A DNA stretch of 64,000 nucleotides from Terriglobia bacterium (GTDB lineage Bacteria; Acidobacteriota; Terriglobia; Acidiferrales; UBA7541). Each line of letters begins with the position of its first letter. Positions within the stretch are counted from its first letter, which is position 1. The translations under genes were made by a program, and so were the position numbers. The notes under the pieces were generated by a model. The model worked only from the letters and a program-made list of their open reading frames with translations, was not told the origin of the DNA and searched no databases. The stretch spans positions 1 to 64,000 of the forward strand of contig JAIQES010000012.1 of the NCBI GenBank assembly GCA_020073705.1. Direction: 5' to 3'. Positions 8,051 through 16,751 of the stretch are shown here, in pieces.

Positions 8051-9439
8051 ATGGGCATGATTCGGACGTCTCAGAGGTTCTCGACAAAAAGCGTCCGCTG
8101 TCTTCCTCTGTGCCTATCCGTGTTCCTCTGTGGCTTCCTTTCTCTGCTGTTCGCCCCGCCTGCAGCCTCGCAAGATTGGTTCCGTACGGGCACGGGCCTC
8201 GGGGTTTCGAAAGCGCGCGTCGCCGTGGCCGATTTTGCGGGCAAGTCCCCGTCAGCACAGCCGCTGGGCATCGAATTCAGCGACGTTGTGCGGTCAGATC
8301 TTGATTTCAGTGGAATCCTCGAATTGGTGAGCAAGAGCTATTATCCGCTGCAATCACCCAGCGCTCCCGCCGAATTGGATACCAAAGCCTGGACCGACGC
8401 TCCCGCGTCCGCGCAACTTCTGGCCTTCGGCAACCTGTCCGCAAGCGGCAATAGCCTTGAGATTCAAGCCTGGCTGAACGACGTCCGCAACGCCTCCCTG
8501 CCGCCGGTCATCGGGAAAGTGTATCGTGGCGAAGTCAACGACGCACAGGTTCGCATTTTTGCGCACCAGTTCGCTGATGAGATCATTAGCAAGCTATCCG
8601 GCGGCTTGCCGGGCATCGCCAGCACCCAGATCGCGTTTGTAAGCAATCGAAGCGGCAATAAAGAAATTTGGGCGATGGATTACGACGGCGAAAACCAGCA
8701 TCAGTTGACCCAGCTCCACACCATTGCGCTCACTCCACGCTGGTCGCCCGACGCCACGCGCATTGCTTTCACCTGTTATGCGCCACCGGGCAGCGGCAGC
8801 GTTCTGACCGCTCAGATTTGCATCCAATCGATGCTGACCAACCATCTCATTTCCTGGCCGCGGTTTCACGGCACAAACGCCTCGCCCGCATGGTCGCCTG
8901 ACGGATCGCAACTCATGTTCATGTCCAGCATGTACGGTAGCCCGGAATTGTTCGTGACCGATGCTTCGGGCGGACACCCAAAACGCATCACGTATTCCAC
9001 CGGCGCGAGCACGTCCCCATCCTGGAACCCGAAGACCGGCCAGCAGGTGGCTTTTGTCAGTGACCGCGGGGGCATCCCCCAGCTCTATACCATGAACGCC
9101 GACGGATCGAGCCAGACAAAAGTCGACTTGCCCGATATGGGATATGTCATTGATCCGGCATGGTCCCCCAATGGCCAGTTGCTGGCATTCAGTTGGCGGC
9201 GGCCCAACGGAAATTACGATCTCTACGTGATGGAAATCGCCACGCGCCAACTGGTCGAGCTGACGCGCGATGCTGGGCGCAACGAACGCCCGAGTTGGGC
9301 GCCTGACGGGCGCCATCTTGTTTTTGAATCCACCCGCACAGGGACGCGGCAGATCTGGTCCATGCTCGCGGATGGCACCGCCGCTCGACAGTTGACCAAG
9401 CAGGGGCAGAATGAGTCCCCCAACTGGTCACCGAAGTAA
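8051..9439 (+). CDS. tolB: Tol-Pal system beta-propeller protein TolB
   Basis: Periplasmic propeller that connects Pal with the inner-membrane Tol complex. A signal peptide (hydrophobic core LCLSVFLCGFLSLLF, cleavage expected near AASQ) precedes the TolB N-terminal domain (ARVAVADFAGKSPSAQPLGI onward). PD40/WD40-like blades run from about residue 195 to the end, with repeated motifs such as IAFVSNRSGNKEIWAMDYDG, WSPDATRIAFT, WSPDGSQLMFMS and WAPDGRHLVFEST. The length of 462 residues is typical. GTGAGAG lies upstream of the ATG. Confidence 0.96.
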   Translation: MGMIRTSQRFSTKSVRCLPLCLSVFLCGFLSLLFAPPAASQDWFRTGTGLGVSKARVAVADFAGKSPSAQPLGIEFSDVVRSDLDFSGILELVSKSYYPLQSPSAPAELDTKAWTDAPASAQLLAFGNLSASGNSLEIQAWLNDVRNASLPPVIGKVYRGEVNDAQVRIFAHQFADEIISKLSGGLPGIASTQIAFVSNRSGNKEIWAMDYDGENQHQLTQLHTIALTPRWSPDATRIAFTCYAPPGSGSVLTAQICIQSMLTNHLISWPRFHGTNASPAWSPDGSQLMFMSSMYGSPELFVTDASGGHPKRITYSTGASTSPSWNPKTGQQVAFVSDRGGIPQLYTMNADGSSQTKVDLPDMGYVIDPAWSPNGQLLAFSWRRPNGNYDLYVMEIATRQLVELTRDAGRNERPSWAPDGRHLVFESTRTGTRQIWSMLADGTAARQLTKQGQNESPNWSPK

Positions 9440-9551
9440 ATTGGATGTTGGAGGCTGGGCCGATTCAGAATATCTGTTTTCGAAAGGTTTAAGATCGGAT
9501 TTGCACTTGCTACACTTGCGCCGGTAGATTGCTAAAGGAGGAAGAAGAACG

Positions 9552-10301
9552 ATGCGGACTCGCACCTATACTAAGGCCCTGTTCGGCACTTTGCTCGTCG
9601 TGGTCGCTCTGGTTGCAGCTTGCAAGAAGCCTGCGCCACAAGCGCCACCACCACCCCCACCCCCCGCAGTGGCGCCGCCTGCTCGACCGACGGTGACCCT
9701 GCAGTCGTCCTCGACTTTCATCCAGAAGGGTGAGTCGGTGACGCTGACTTGGTCTTCAACTAATGCCACCACGCTGAGTCTCTCGCCAGGCGTAGGAAAT
9801 GTGTCGCCGGAAGGGTCGACTCGCGTGACGCCGCCGGATTCAACCACCTACACGATTACCGCCACAGGACCGGGCGGGACTGCTGATAGCAGCGTGCATA
9901 TTTCTGTCACCGCTCCTCCGCCGCCGGCCCCGGTAACTCACGAGCCGTCGCTGCAGGAGTTGTTCGACAAGGAGGTGAAAGACGCCTTCTTTGACTTTGA
10001 TAAGGCGGACATTCGCGCCGACGCGCGCGATGCCCTCTCGCAGACGGGTCAGTTCCTGCGCTCCTATCCGCAGCTGAAGGTCGTTATCGAAGGACATTGC
10101 GACGAGCGCGGTTCTACGGAGTACAATTTGGCTCTGGGCGACCGGCGTGCCGCGTCAGCCAAGCAATTCCTGGTTTCGCTAGGCATCCCGGCCGACCGGA
10201 TGGAAACGGTCAGCTACGGCAAGGAGCGCCCGTTCTGCAGCGCTTCCACCGAAGAGTGCTGGCAGCAGAATCGCCGGGCACACATTATAATGGCGAAGTA
10301 A
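9552..10301 (+). CDS. pal: Peptidoglycan-associated lipoprotein Pal with an Ig-like spacer
   Basis: Outer-membrane lipoprotein that anchors the membrane to peptidoglycan. The lipobox LVAAC puts the lipidated cysteine at residue 24. It is followed by a Pro-rich run (about residues 27-48) and an Ig-like beta domain (about 49-120: VTLQSSSTFIQKGESVTLTW, STTYTITATGPGGTADSS). The OmpA-like peptidoglycan-binding domain comes last (about 135-249: FFDFDKADIRADARDAL, VIEGHCDERGSTEYNLALGD). Ordinary Pal proteins are about 170 residues and lack the Ig-like module. A strong AAAGGAGG precedes the ATG. Confidence 0.95.
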   Translation: MRTRTYTKALFGTLLVVVALVAACKKPAPQAPPPPPPPAVAPPARPTVTLQSSSTFIQKGESVTLTWSSTNATTLSLSPGVGNVSPEGSTRVTPPDSTTYTITATGPGGTADSSVHISVTAPPPPAPVTHEPSLQELFDKEVKDAFFDFDKADIRADARDALSQTGQFLRSYPQLKVVIEGHCDERGSTEYNLALGDRRAASAKQFLVSLGIPADRMETVSYGKERPFCSASTEECWQQNRRAHIIMAK

Positions 10302-10389
10302 CTCGGGCTCATCCGTGGGGCTGGCAGCAGCGGCCCCACGGACGCCCCACAATTTCATGAGGAGTCCCTGCCCTCGAAGGAGGACCACC

Positions 10390-11283
10390 GTGCGTACCCG
10401 ATGGATTCTATTTTTTTGTGCGGCCATGCTCGCGGGAGCCTTGGGCGGCGCCCTGCTTGGTCCGGCGCCGGCTGGCGCCGTCGCGCGGGAGATCATTGAA
10501 CTGCAAACCGCGGTGAACCAGTTAGTTCAGGGCCAGCAGGCCATGCAAACGGCCATCACGCAGAACAACGCCGTGGAGCGGACCCTGATCGAGCAGTCGC
10601 TCGACGCCGTCAATAAGCTCAGTGTCGGGATGGCCGCGGTCCAGAAGAATACCCAAGATTTTTCAGCGGCTTCCGGCGCGCGCCTCGACACGATGGGCAC
10701 TCAAGTTCAAGGGCTATCCGACAACGTCGCGGACCTGCAGGCACGCTTGGGGAAGCTTGATCAGAAGCTCTCCGATATCCAGAACACGCTGCAGAATGTT
10801 GACTCGAAGCTGGCCTCGCCCGCCCCCGCAGCGATGCCCGCAGTTGCCGGCGCGCCAGGACCGGGACCCGGTTCCACGGCCTCCGCCGCGCCTCCCCCGT
10901 CGGCCGACGTGCTGTATTCCAACGGCCTTCGCGACATCAACGGAAGACACTATGACCTGGCAACTCAAGAATTCACGGATTACCTCAAATATTACGGCGA
11001 TACGGATTTGGCCTCGAACGCGCAGTTCTACCTCGGCGAAATTGCCTTCATGCAGAGCCAGTACCAGCAGGCGCTGGACGCCTACAGCAAGGTGATTGCT
11101 GACTACCCGAAGAGCTTCAAGACTGCGTCCGCGCGAATGAGGAAGGGATTCTGCCTCGCGGAACTCGGACAGAAGGCTGCTGCCATCCGCGAACTCCGCA
11201 CGGTCATCCGCCAGTACCCCGGAACGGACGAAGCAAAGCGCTCTGCCGCCAAATTGCGCGAACTAGGTGTTGCTGGCGGCTAG
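10390..11283 (+). CDS. cpoB: Cell division coordinator CpoB/YbgF
   Basis: Periplasmic TPR protein that coordinates peptidoglycan synthesis with Tol-driven outer-membrane constriction. GTG 10390 is chosen because GAAGGAGG lies seven bases upstream and the next codons open directly into a signal peptide (WILFFCAAMLAGALGG). Residues about 40-145 form a coiled coil, with heptads rich in Gln/Leu/Val such as TQVQGLSDNVADLQARLGKL. A Pro/Ala linker precedes C-terminal TPR units (LYSNGLRDINGRHYDLATQE, AQFYLGEIAFMQSQYQQAL, RMRKGFCLAELGQKAAAI). It is the last gene of the tol operon, as in many Gram-negatives. Confidence 0.93.
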   Translation: MRTRWILFFCAAMLAGALGGALLGPAPAGAVAREIIELQTAVNQLVQGQQAMQTAITQNNAVERTLIEQSLDAVNKLSVGMAAVQKNTQDFSAASGARLDTMGTQVQGLSDNVADLQARLGKLDQKLSDIQNTLQNVDSKLASPAPAAMPAVAGAPGPGPGSTASAAPPPSADVLYSNGLRDINGRHYDLATQEFTDYLKYYGDTDLASNAQFYLGEIAFMQSQYQQALDAYSKVIADYPKSFKTASARMRKGFCLAELGQKAAAIRELRTVIRQYPGTDEAKRSAAKLRELGVAGG

Positions 11284-11433
11284 AGATTGGCCAGCCGTTC
11301 TCTTTAGAACTGTCATTGGGGCCGCGGCTTTAGTTGCAACATGAACCGCATCTCAACTTCACGAGCTTTGGCACCTGAAGTTCTATGAAGTTTGAAATCT
11401 CCACATTCTTGATACGCTCGGGGCCGCCTCAGT

Positions 11434-11462
11434 TTGCACGGCGCTCGCTGCCGTGTTATCTT
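11434..11462 (+). promoter_or_regulatory. Candidate sigma-70-type promoter for ssb
   Basis: TTGCAC at 11434-11439 and TATCTT at 11457-11462 are separated by 17 bp, ending 22 bp before the ssb start. The spacing is ideal and the hexamers match the vegetative consensus at most positions. Prediction from sequence only. Confidence 0.45.
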
Positions 11463-11484
11463 CCCCCGCGCAGGGAGAGACGAT

Positions 11485-11940
11485 ATGTCCGTCAATAAAG
11501 CAATTCTGGTGGGACGTCTGGGCCGTGACCCGGAGACTCGATACACGAGTGCCGGCCAGGCCGTCTGTAACTTTTCACTTGCCACCGATGAAACCTACAA
11601 GGACCGCAACGGCGAGCGCCAGAAGCGCACCGAATGGCACAAGATCGTCGTTTGGGGAAAACAAGCCGAAATTGCCCAGCAGTACCTCAGGAAAGGCTCC
11701 CTCATATTTGTTGAGGGGCGCATCCAGTCGCGCCAGTGGGACGACAAGAAGGACGGCACCAAGCGGACCAGTTTCGAAATCGTCGCCAGCAACTTCCGCA
11801 TGCTAGGTTCGCGCTCGGATTCGACTGGCGCAAGCCCACGCAGCAGCGCCCCGGCTGGGGATTCCGAGGCCGAAGCTCCCGCTCCCCCGAGCGACGAGCA
11901 AGCCGGTCCCGAAGTCACCGACGAAGATATTCCCTTCTAG
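11485..11940 (+). CDS. ssb: Single-stranded DNA-binding protein
   Basis: Homotetrameric OB-fold protein that coats single-stranded DNA in replication and repair. The ATG follows AGGGAGAG. The OB domain fills residues 1-110 (MSVNKAILVGRLGRDPETRY, WHKIVVWGKQAEIAQQYLRK, FVEGRIQSRQWDDKKDGTKR). A Pro/Ala/Glu-rich linker ends in the acidic tip DEDIPF that recruits partner proteins. The length of 151 residues is typical. Its open frame extends upstream, but the stretch before this ATG has no SSB character. Confidence 0.97.
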   Translation: MSVNKAILVGRLGRDPETRYTSAGQAVCNFSLATDETYKDRNGERQKRTEWHKIVVWGKQAEIAQQYLRKGSLIFVEGRIQSRQWDDKKDGTKRTSFEIVASNFRMLGSRSDSTGASPRSSAPAGDSEAEAPAPPSDEQAGPEVTDEDIPF

Positions 11941-11966
11941 TAGTCTTTCATGTTCCTCTGAAAAGC

Positions 11967-11996
11967 AAAACGCACAGGTTCAAGCCCGCGCGTTTT
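11967..11996. terminator. Possible bidirectional terminator between ssb and the permease gene
   Basis: AAAACGC and GCGTTTT form a 7-bp inverted repeat around a 16-nt loop in the 81 bp between two convergent genes. On either strand the stem ends in a short T run. The stem is modest, so this is a weak call. Confidence 0.35.
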
Positions 11997-12021
11997 CCAA
12001 TCCAACATGCAATGAAATCCT

Positions 12022-13239
12022 TTATTCGTACCGCAATGCTTCGATTGGATCGAGCTGCGCGGCTTTGCGCGCGGGGTAATATCCGAAGAAGATGCCCACG
12101 GCAGCGGAGAAAATGGCCGCGGCGATGATGGCCTTGCCTGAAATCAGGGTGGGCCAAGAGAGAAAGTTGCTGATCAGCGCCGAGCCAACCAGCCCGAACA
12201 CGATCCCAATCGCTCCGCCCATCATGCTAAGCGTGACGGCTTCCACCAGAAATTGACGCTGCACGTCGCTTTCCGTTGCGCCGACGGCCATGCGCAACCC
12301 GATTTCCCGCGTCCGCTCGGTCACCGACACCAGCATGATGTTCATGATCCCAATGCCGCCGACCAGCAAGGACACCGAAGCAATCCCTCCTAGAAGCATC
12401 GTCATGACGGACTGCGTCTGATTCGCCAGGTCCGCGATGTCCGATTGAGTGCGGACCATGAAGTCGTCGTCTTCCCCGCGCCGGATGCGGTGCCGCTCTT
12501 GCAGCAAACTCGTAATGGGAGCAACCGCCGCCACGGACGCCTCCTGGGAAATCGCGGATGCATTGATGAACTGCAGCCACGTGATGCCGGAGACCTTGCG
12601 TTGTACGGTGGTGTACGGCGCGAAGATGGCGTCATCTTGGTCCTGGCCCATCACGTTCTGGCCTTTGGATTCGAGCACGCCGTCAACCCGGAATGGCAGG
12701 TTCCCGATTCGCAAAGTTTTTCCAACAGGGTTTTCATCCGCGAATAAAACCCTCGCGACGGTGGTTCCGATCACGCACACGTTCGCGGCGAGATCCACTT
12801 CCTCATCGCTAAAGACCGAGCCTGCTTGCACCGGCCAAGTCCGGATGTCAAAAAAATTCGGCGTAGTGCCCGTGATCTGTGTGTTCCAGTTCTGATTCCC
12901 ATACACCACCTGCTGGCGGCTGGTTACGGACGGCGCAGCCTGCTTGATGATGGGAATCTCACGCAGGATGGCGTTCATATCGTCGATCGTCAGGGTCTTC
13001 ACTCCACCGTATCCCTGCCGCACACCGCCCGCCCGGCTGCTTCCCGCTATGATGAACACCGCGTTGGTTCCCATGGCCTGAATTCCCTGCTGGACCAGAT
13101 ACTGTGCGCCCTGGCCGATGCTCACCACCGCGATCACGGCACCTACGCCGATGACGATACCCAGCATCGTCAATGCCGACCGCATTTTATTTCTGGCGAG
13201 TGCCCGCAGCGCCAGCCGAAACGTGTTCATGAAGTCCAT
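12022..13239 (-). CDS. MacB-type ABC transporter permease (FtsX family)
   Basis: Inner-membrane permease of a MacB/LolCE-like exporter, here encoded separately from its ATPase. It has an N-terminal transmembrane helix (residues about 20-45: LTMLGIVIGVGAVIAVVSIG), then a MacB periplasmic core domain (about 50-265). The FtsX domain has three C-terminal helices (about 280-400: SVTERTREIGLRMAVGATES and KAAQLDPIEALRYE). The length of 405 residues is normal for the split form. It is the last gene of a unit that also encodes the adaptor and ATPase. Such tripartite systems export peptides, lipids or antibiotics. The substrate cannot be read from the sequence. Confidence 0.92.
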   Translation of the reverse strand: MDFMNTFRLALRALARNKMRSALTMLGIVIGVGAVIAVVSIGQGAQYLVQQGIQAMGTNAVFIIAGSSRAGGVRQGYGGVKTLTIDDMNAILREIPIIKQAAPSVTSRQQVVYGNQNWNTQITGTTPNFFDIRTWPVQAGSVFSDEEVDLAANVCVIGTTVARVLFADENPVGKTLRIGNLPFRVDGVLESKGQNVMGQDQDDAIFAPYTTVQRKVSGITWLQFINASAISQEASVAAVAPITSLLQERHRIRRGEDDDFMVRTQSDIADLANQTQSVMTMLLGGIASVSLLVGGIGIMNIMLVSVTERTREIGLRMAVGATESDVQRQFLVEAVTLSMMGGAIGIVFGLVGSALISNFLSWPTLISGKAIIAAAIFSAAVGIFFGYYPARKAAQLDPIEALRYE

Positions 13240-13264
13240 TTATTTACTCCAGACTGCGCGGCAG

Positions 13265-14122
13265 TTACTTTGCTGCATCCGACTTTGCCATCTTTTCGTG
13301 GCGGGCATTATCTTCCGCGTCTTCGGCGGCTTGCTCCTCAGGCGTGGGAAGTGTTTTCAATACTTCGTGGGCGATCAAACGATTGGAAACAACGTTGTCC
13401 CGGCGCAACTTGCCGTCGAGGAATTCCAGTGTCCGTTTAGCATATCGAGCAATGTCCGGCTCGTGCGTGACCAGCACGATGGTCAGGCCTTCTTCATTAT
13501 TCAGCGTTTGCAGGATGTCCATGATCTCGACCGATGTCCGGCTGTCTAGGTTCCCGGTAGGTTCATCGGCAAGCAGGATCGAAGGCCGGTTCACCAGTCC
13601 CCGCGCAATCGCGACGCGCTGCTGCTGTCCCCCAGAAAGCTGGGAGGGATGATGCCCGGCACGGTCGGCTAGGCCGACGCGCGTGAGCGACTCCATCGCC
13701 CGCTTGGTCCGCTCCTCGGGACTGATTCCTGCATATACCGTCGGCAACTCGACATTCTCAAGCGCAGAAGTGCGCGATAGCAGGTTGAATTGCTGGAACA
13801 CGAATCCCAGCTTCCGGTTCCGGATCCGCGCCAGATCAGTCTTCGACATCCCTGAAACATCCACGTCATCGAGGTAGTAGTGCCCCCTTGTGGGGCGGTC
13901 CAGACATCCCAGAATATTCATCACCGTGGACTTGCCGGAGCCGGACGGCCCCATCACCGCGACAAATTCTCCTTCGCGCACCTCAAGAGAGATCCCGCGC
14001 AACGCCTGAACCTGAATCTCACCCAGATCATAAACCTTGTAGACGTTTTCAAGACGAATGACTGGTTTGCCAGTAGCTGCCGTTTGATTCGGTTCCGTCA
14101 ACACCGTGGTTTGTTCAGCCAT
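13265..14122 (-). CDS. ABC transporter ATP-binding protein (LolD/MacB type)
   Basis: ATPase subunit for the adjacent FtsX-type permease. The Walker A is MGPSGSGKST, the signature LSGGQQQRVAIARGL, the Walker B with D-loop ILLADEPTGNLDS, and the H-loop LVTHEPDIARYA. ATG 14122 gives 285 residues. A TTG at 14152 directly after the stop of the adaptor gene is an alternative start that would couple translation of the two. A C-terminal extension of about 45 charged residues (EEQAAEDAEDNARHEKM) goes beyond the usual 230-residue LolD core. The gene is 25 bp from the permease. Confidence 0.93.
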   Translation of the reverse strand: MAEQTTVLTEPNQTAATGKPVIRLENVYKVYDLGEIQVQALRGISLEVREGEFVAVMGPSGSGKSTVMNILGCLDRPTRGHYYLDDVDVSGMSKTDLARIRNRKLGFVFQQFNLLSRTSALENVELPTVYAGISPEERTKRAMESLTRVGLADRAGHHPSQLSGGQQQRVAIARGLVNRPSILLADEPTGNLDSRTSVEIMDILQTLNNEEGLTIVLVTHEPDIARYAKRTLEFLDGKLRRDNVVSNRLIAHEVLKTLPTPEEQAAEDAEDNARHEKMAKSDAAK

Positions 14123-14153
14123 GTTCTTGATGTCTGGGGAGTCAGAATTCAAA

Positions 14154-15806
14154 TTAGAACCTGCGTGGGACGCCCGCGGGCCCGCCTACTGGGCTGCGGG
14201 TTTGACTTTGCGCCGTCGTCGCCTTGGTCGAGGACTGGCCAATGACGAGTTCGTCGCCTGGATTCAGTTTTCCACTTAGCATCGCAGTGAATGTGAAATC
14301 GGTCACGCCAAGCCCCACTTGGACAGGCTCAAGAGTCTTGTCCGGAAGCAGCTTCCAGACAACACCTGTGTCCTCGCGTTGGCTGTTTGCGCCCGCCCCA
14401 CGCCCGCCGTTCTGGCCCCCACCAGCTCCAGCTGCGCCATTGGCGCCACCCTGACGGTTTCCCCCACCGCCTTGACCTCGCTGACCACCCCGGCCTGGAC
14501 CACCTTGCCTACCTGACGCCCCGCCGCCCGTGGTATCCGCGGCTCCAGTGGAGGGGCTCGCAGCGGCCCCCTGGCCGCCACCAGCAGCGGCTGGACTGCC
14601 AACTGCGGCGATGCGCCCGGCAGTGGTTCCACGCGCATTGTCGGTGATGCCGTACTTCGCATAGAGCGTGTTGCGTTCGCTGTCAGTCAGGTCCGGCTTG
14701 AACCGCAGAGCCCCGTTGGGGATCTTGACCACATTGTTGGCCCACGCGACAGGGATAGAAACGTAGGCGGTCATTCCTGGAAAGAGTCTTACGTCGGGAT
14801 TATCGAACGCGATAGTCGTGTTGTACGTCACGACATTTTGAATCGTCGCCGCGTTCATGCGGATCTGCGCGACCTGTCCGTAAAACGTCTCCCGTGGAAA
14901 CGTGTCCACCCGGAAGGTGGCCTGCGCTCCGACCCGGATGCGGCCAACGTCCGCCTCATCGGTGTTGGTATACACGAGCATATGAGTCAGATCCTGCCCG
15001 ATGTTGAACAAGTTTGGCGCTTGCAGGCTGGCCGCCACCGGCTGGCCCACATTCACAGTGCGGTTAACCACGGTGCCATCGATGGGAGCGCGGATCGTGC
15101 AGTAATCCAGCTGCAGGCGCGCCGAGTTCGCCGAAGCCTTCTTCATGAGCACCTGCGCCTTGGCTTGATCCCGCTGGGCGGTCGTGGCTGCCAGTTGCGC
15201 CTCGGCCTGCCTCTCCTGCGCTTCGGTCGCATGCTCACTCGCGACGGCACTATCATAGTTCGCCTGGGCATCATCCTTCTGCTGGGCGGATAGAACACCC
15301 TGCTCCGCCAGCGCCTTCGTGCGTTGAAGCTGCGTTCCCATGTTAACGGTTGCCGCGTGCGCCTTGGCAATGTTGGCCTTCATCGTCGCCACGTTGGCGC
15401 GGCCCGTCTCGATCTGCGCCTCCAAATTTGTTACGTTTGCCAGTGCATTTTGGTAATCTGCTTGGGCCTGTGCGAGCTGATTCTGAAACGGGGTGGGATC
15501 GATCTGAGCGAGGATGTCGCCTTTCTTCACTTTCGAATTAAAGTCGACATTGATGGCCACCACGTTGCCCGACACCACCGAGCCCACTGGGACGGAGTTG
15601 ATGGGATTGATCGTTCCCGTTGCTTGCACGACTTGGGAAATGTCGCCCTTCTCCACTTTGGCAGTGAAATACTGCACACCTCCGCGCTCGCCGACGGAAA
15701 CATAACCGAGCCAGAGGAGTAGCGCGATTGGAGGAGCCACCAACATTGCGCGCTGCAACATTGACCGCCGCCACATTTCTTTCACTTTTTCAACGAGACG
15801 TTTCAT
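14154..15806 (-). CDS. MacA-like efflux periplasmic adaptor (membrane fusion protein) with a glycine-rich insert
   Basis: Inner-membrane-anchored adaptor that links a MacB-type pump to an outer-membrane exit duct. The anchor helix is around LVAPPIALLLWLGYVSV (residues about 22-38). The lipoyl half-motifs are VVSGNVVAINVDFNSKVKKG and LDYCTIRAPIDGTVVNRTV. They flank a long alpha-helical hairpin (residues about 105-215) with repeated Ala/Gln heptads. The beta-barrel is around VGAQATFRVDTFPRETFYGQ. Residues about 400-472 are a low-complexity Gly/Ala/Gln/Arg insert, after which the membrane-proximal domain resumes (VVWKLLPDKTLEPVQVGLGV). At 550 residues it is well above the usual 370-400, mostly because of this insert. 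Confidence 0.92.
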   Translation of the reverse strand: MKRLVEKVKEMWRRSMLQRAMLVAPPIALLLWLGYVSVGERGGVQYFTAKVEKGDISQVVQATGTINPINSVPVGSVVSGNVVAINVDFNSKVKKGDILAQIDPTPFQNQLAQAQADYQNALANVTNLEAQIETGRANVATMKANIAKAHAATVNMGTQLQRTKALAEQGVLSAQQKDDAQANYDSAVASEHATEAQERQAEAQLAATTAQRDQAKAQVLMKKASANSARLQLDYCTIRAPIDGTVVNRTVNVGQPVAASLQAPNLFNIGQDLTHMLVYTNTDEADVGRIRVGAQATFRVDTFPRETFYGQVAQIRMNAATIQNVVTYNTTIAFDNPDVRLFPGMTAYVSIPVAWANNVVKIPNGALRFKPDLTDSERNTLYAKYGITDNARGTTAGRIAAVGSPAAAGGGQGAAASPSTGAADTTGGGASGRQGGPGRGGQRGQGGGGNRQGGANGAAGAGGGQNGGRGAGANSQREDTGVVWKLLPDKTLEPVQVGLGVTDFTFTAMLSGKLNPGDELVIGQSSTKATTAQSQTRSPVGGPAGVPRRF

Positions 15807-15852
15807 CCGCTATCTTCCTCTGTGGCCTGGTGCACTATCACTACGTTAATTG

Positions 15853-16257
15853 CTAGCGCCCGTGCTCTTCGCTCTCCCGCTTCCGGCGTTCCGCATCCAT
15901 TCTCAGCAGCAACTCTTCAAACTTCGGTCCCTGCTCCGGTGTCAGCACTCGCCGGATTCGCTCTCGGCTCTCCTGCCGGACCTTTTCATACTGGGGATCG
16001 GCCTGCTTGCGAATCTCAGCGTAGCGCGCGCGTGTGTCGTTGAAGATGGCCTCGATCTGCTTCCGCTGCTCAGCATTTAGGTCCAAATCTCTGCTAAATG
16101 AAGCCATTCTGTTGGCCGGATTGCGGACGGCCTGCGGGCGCGCGGCATGCACACGCGTGGCAACCACATAGGTTCCGACTGAGCCCAATGCGATGCCCAG
16201 CACGAAGACCAGAAAAACAAGCAGGAACGCTTTGCGACTGCCTTGGCTAGTGTCCAT
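15853..16257 (-). CDS. Spy/CpxP-like periplasmic stress protein, membrane-anchored
   Basis: 134-residue protein with one N-terminal helix (AFLLVFLVFVLGIALGSVGT), probably an uncleaved anchor or signal peptide. A fully helical, highly charged periplasmic part follows, with LNAEQRKQIEAIF and RRVLTPEQGPKFEELL. The two LTxEQ-like motifs are those of Spy/CpxP/zinc-resistance (heavy-metal sensor) proteins, which act as chaperones or feedback sensors of envelope stress. The gene overlaps the end of the anti-sigma gene by 11 bp, so both are translated from the same message. Its position between sigma/anti-sigma and the exporter suggests a stress-sensing role (inference). Confidence 0.8.
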   Translation of the reverse strand: MDTSQGSRKAFLLVFLVFVLGIALGSVGTYVVATRVHAARPQAVRNPANRMASFSRDLDLNAEQRKQIEAIFNDTRARYAEIRKQADPQYEKVRQESRERIRRVLTPEQGPKFEELLLRMDAERRKRESEEHGR

Positions 16258-16711
16258 AATTCCTCTCGGCCAGCGATTGCAGCACTTCTTCGTTACTCAC
16301 GGGGTCCCCGGGCGGCTGCGGGAAATCCGTGGCATTCAGCTCGGATCGAGGAGAGGGAGGAGTTGCTGTACGGCGCGGTGTAAACTCCGCCAGATACACC
16401 GAAAGAGCGAGCAGCAGCATCGCTGCCGTCAGCGACAACCGTGACGCCAGGAATTCGAGCGGATTCCAGAATGCCGCCGGCGATTGGGCGCGGATTTGTT
16501 CCTCTCGAATTCTCGCCATCACACCCGCCAGAAACGCGCTGCCGGGTTCGCCCGCCGGTTCCCAGGCCTCGCGCAGCCACTTTCCCGCCATCCGCGAGTC
16601 CTCCAGAGCCATGCGGCAGCTCGCACACTGGCTGAGGTGTTCGTTGACTTCGGAGTCCGCAGCCCCATTGAGGTAATCCTCGAGGCGTGCTTCATACCTT
16701 CGACACTGCAT
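16247..16711 (-). CDS. Zinc-finger (zf-HC2) membrane anti-sigma factor
   Basis: Predicted to bind and silence the ECF sigma factor encoded just upstream. The N-terminal zf-HC2 module has HLSQCASCRMAL, the H-x3-C-x2-C signature, preceded by Cys3 (MQCRRYEARLEDYL). A single transmembrane helix lies near residues 90-112 (LSLTAAMLLLALSVYLAEF), and a short periplasmic tail follows. ATG 16711 has AAGGG upstream and opens directly into the zinc-finger domain. GTG 16735 is an alternative. The gene lies 40 bp after the sigma gene and overlaps the Spy-like gene, the classic sigma/anti-sigma arrangement. Confidence 0.85.
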   Translation of the reverse strand: MQCRRYEARLEDYLNGAADSEVNEHLSQCASCRMALEDSRMAGKWLREAWEPAGEPGSAFLAGVMARIREEQIRAQSPAAFWNPLEFLASRLSLTAAMLLLALSVYLAEFTPRRTATPPSPRSELNATDFPQPPGDPVSNEEVLQSLAERNYGH

Positions 16712-16751
16712 GGGAGCCCTTGTTTGTCTAAACACGTCTGTCGCTCCTTCC

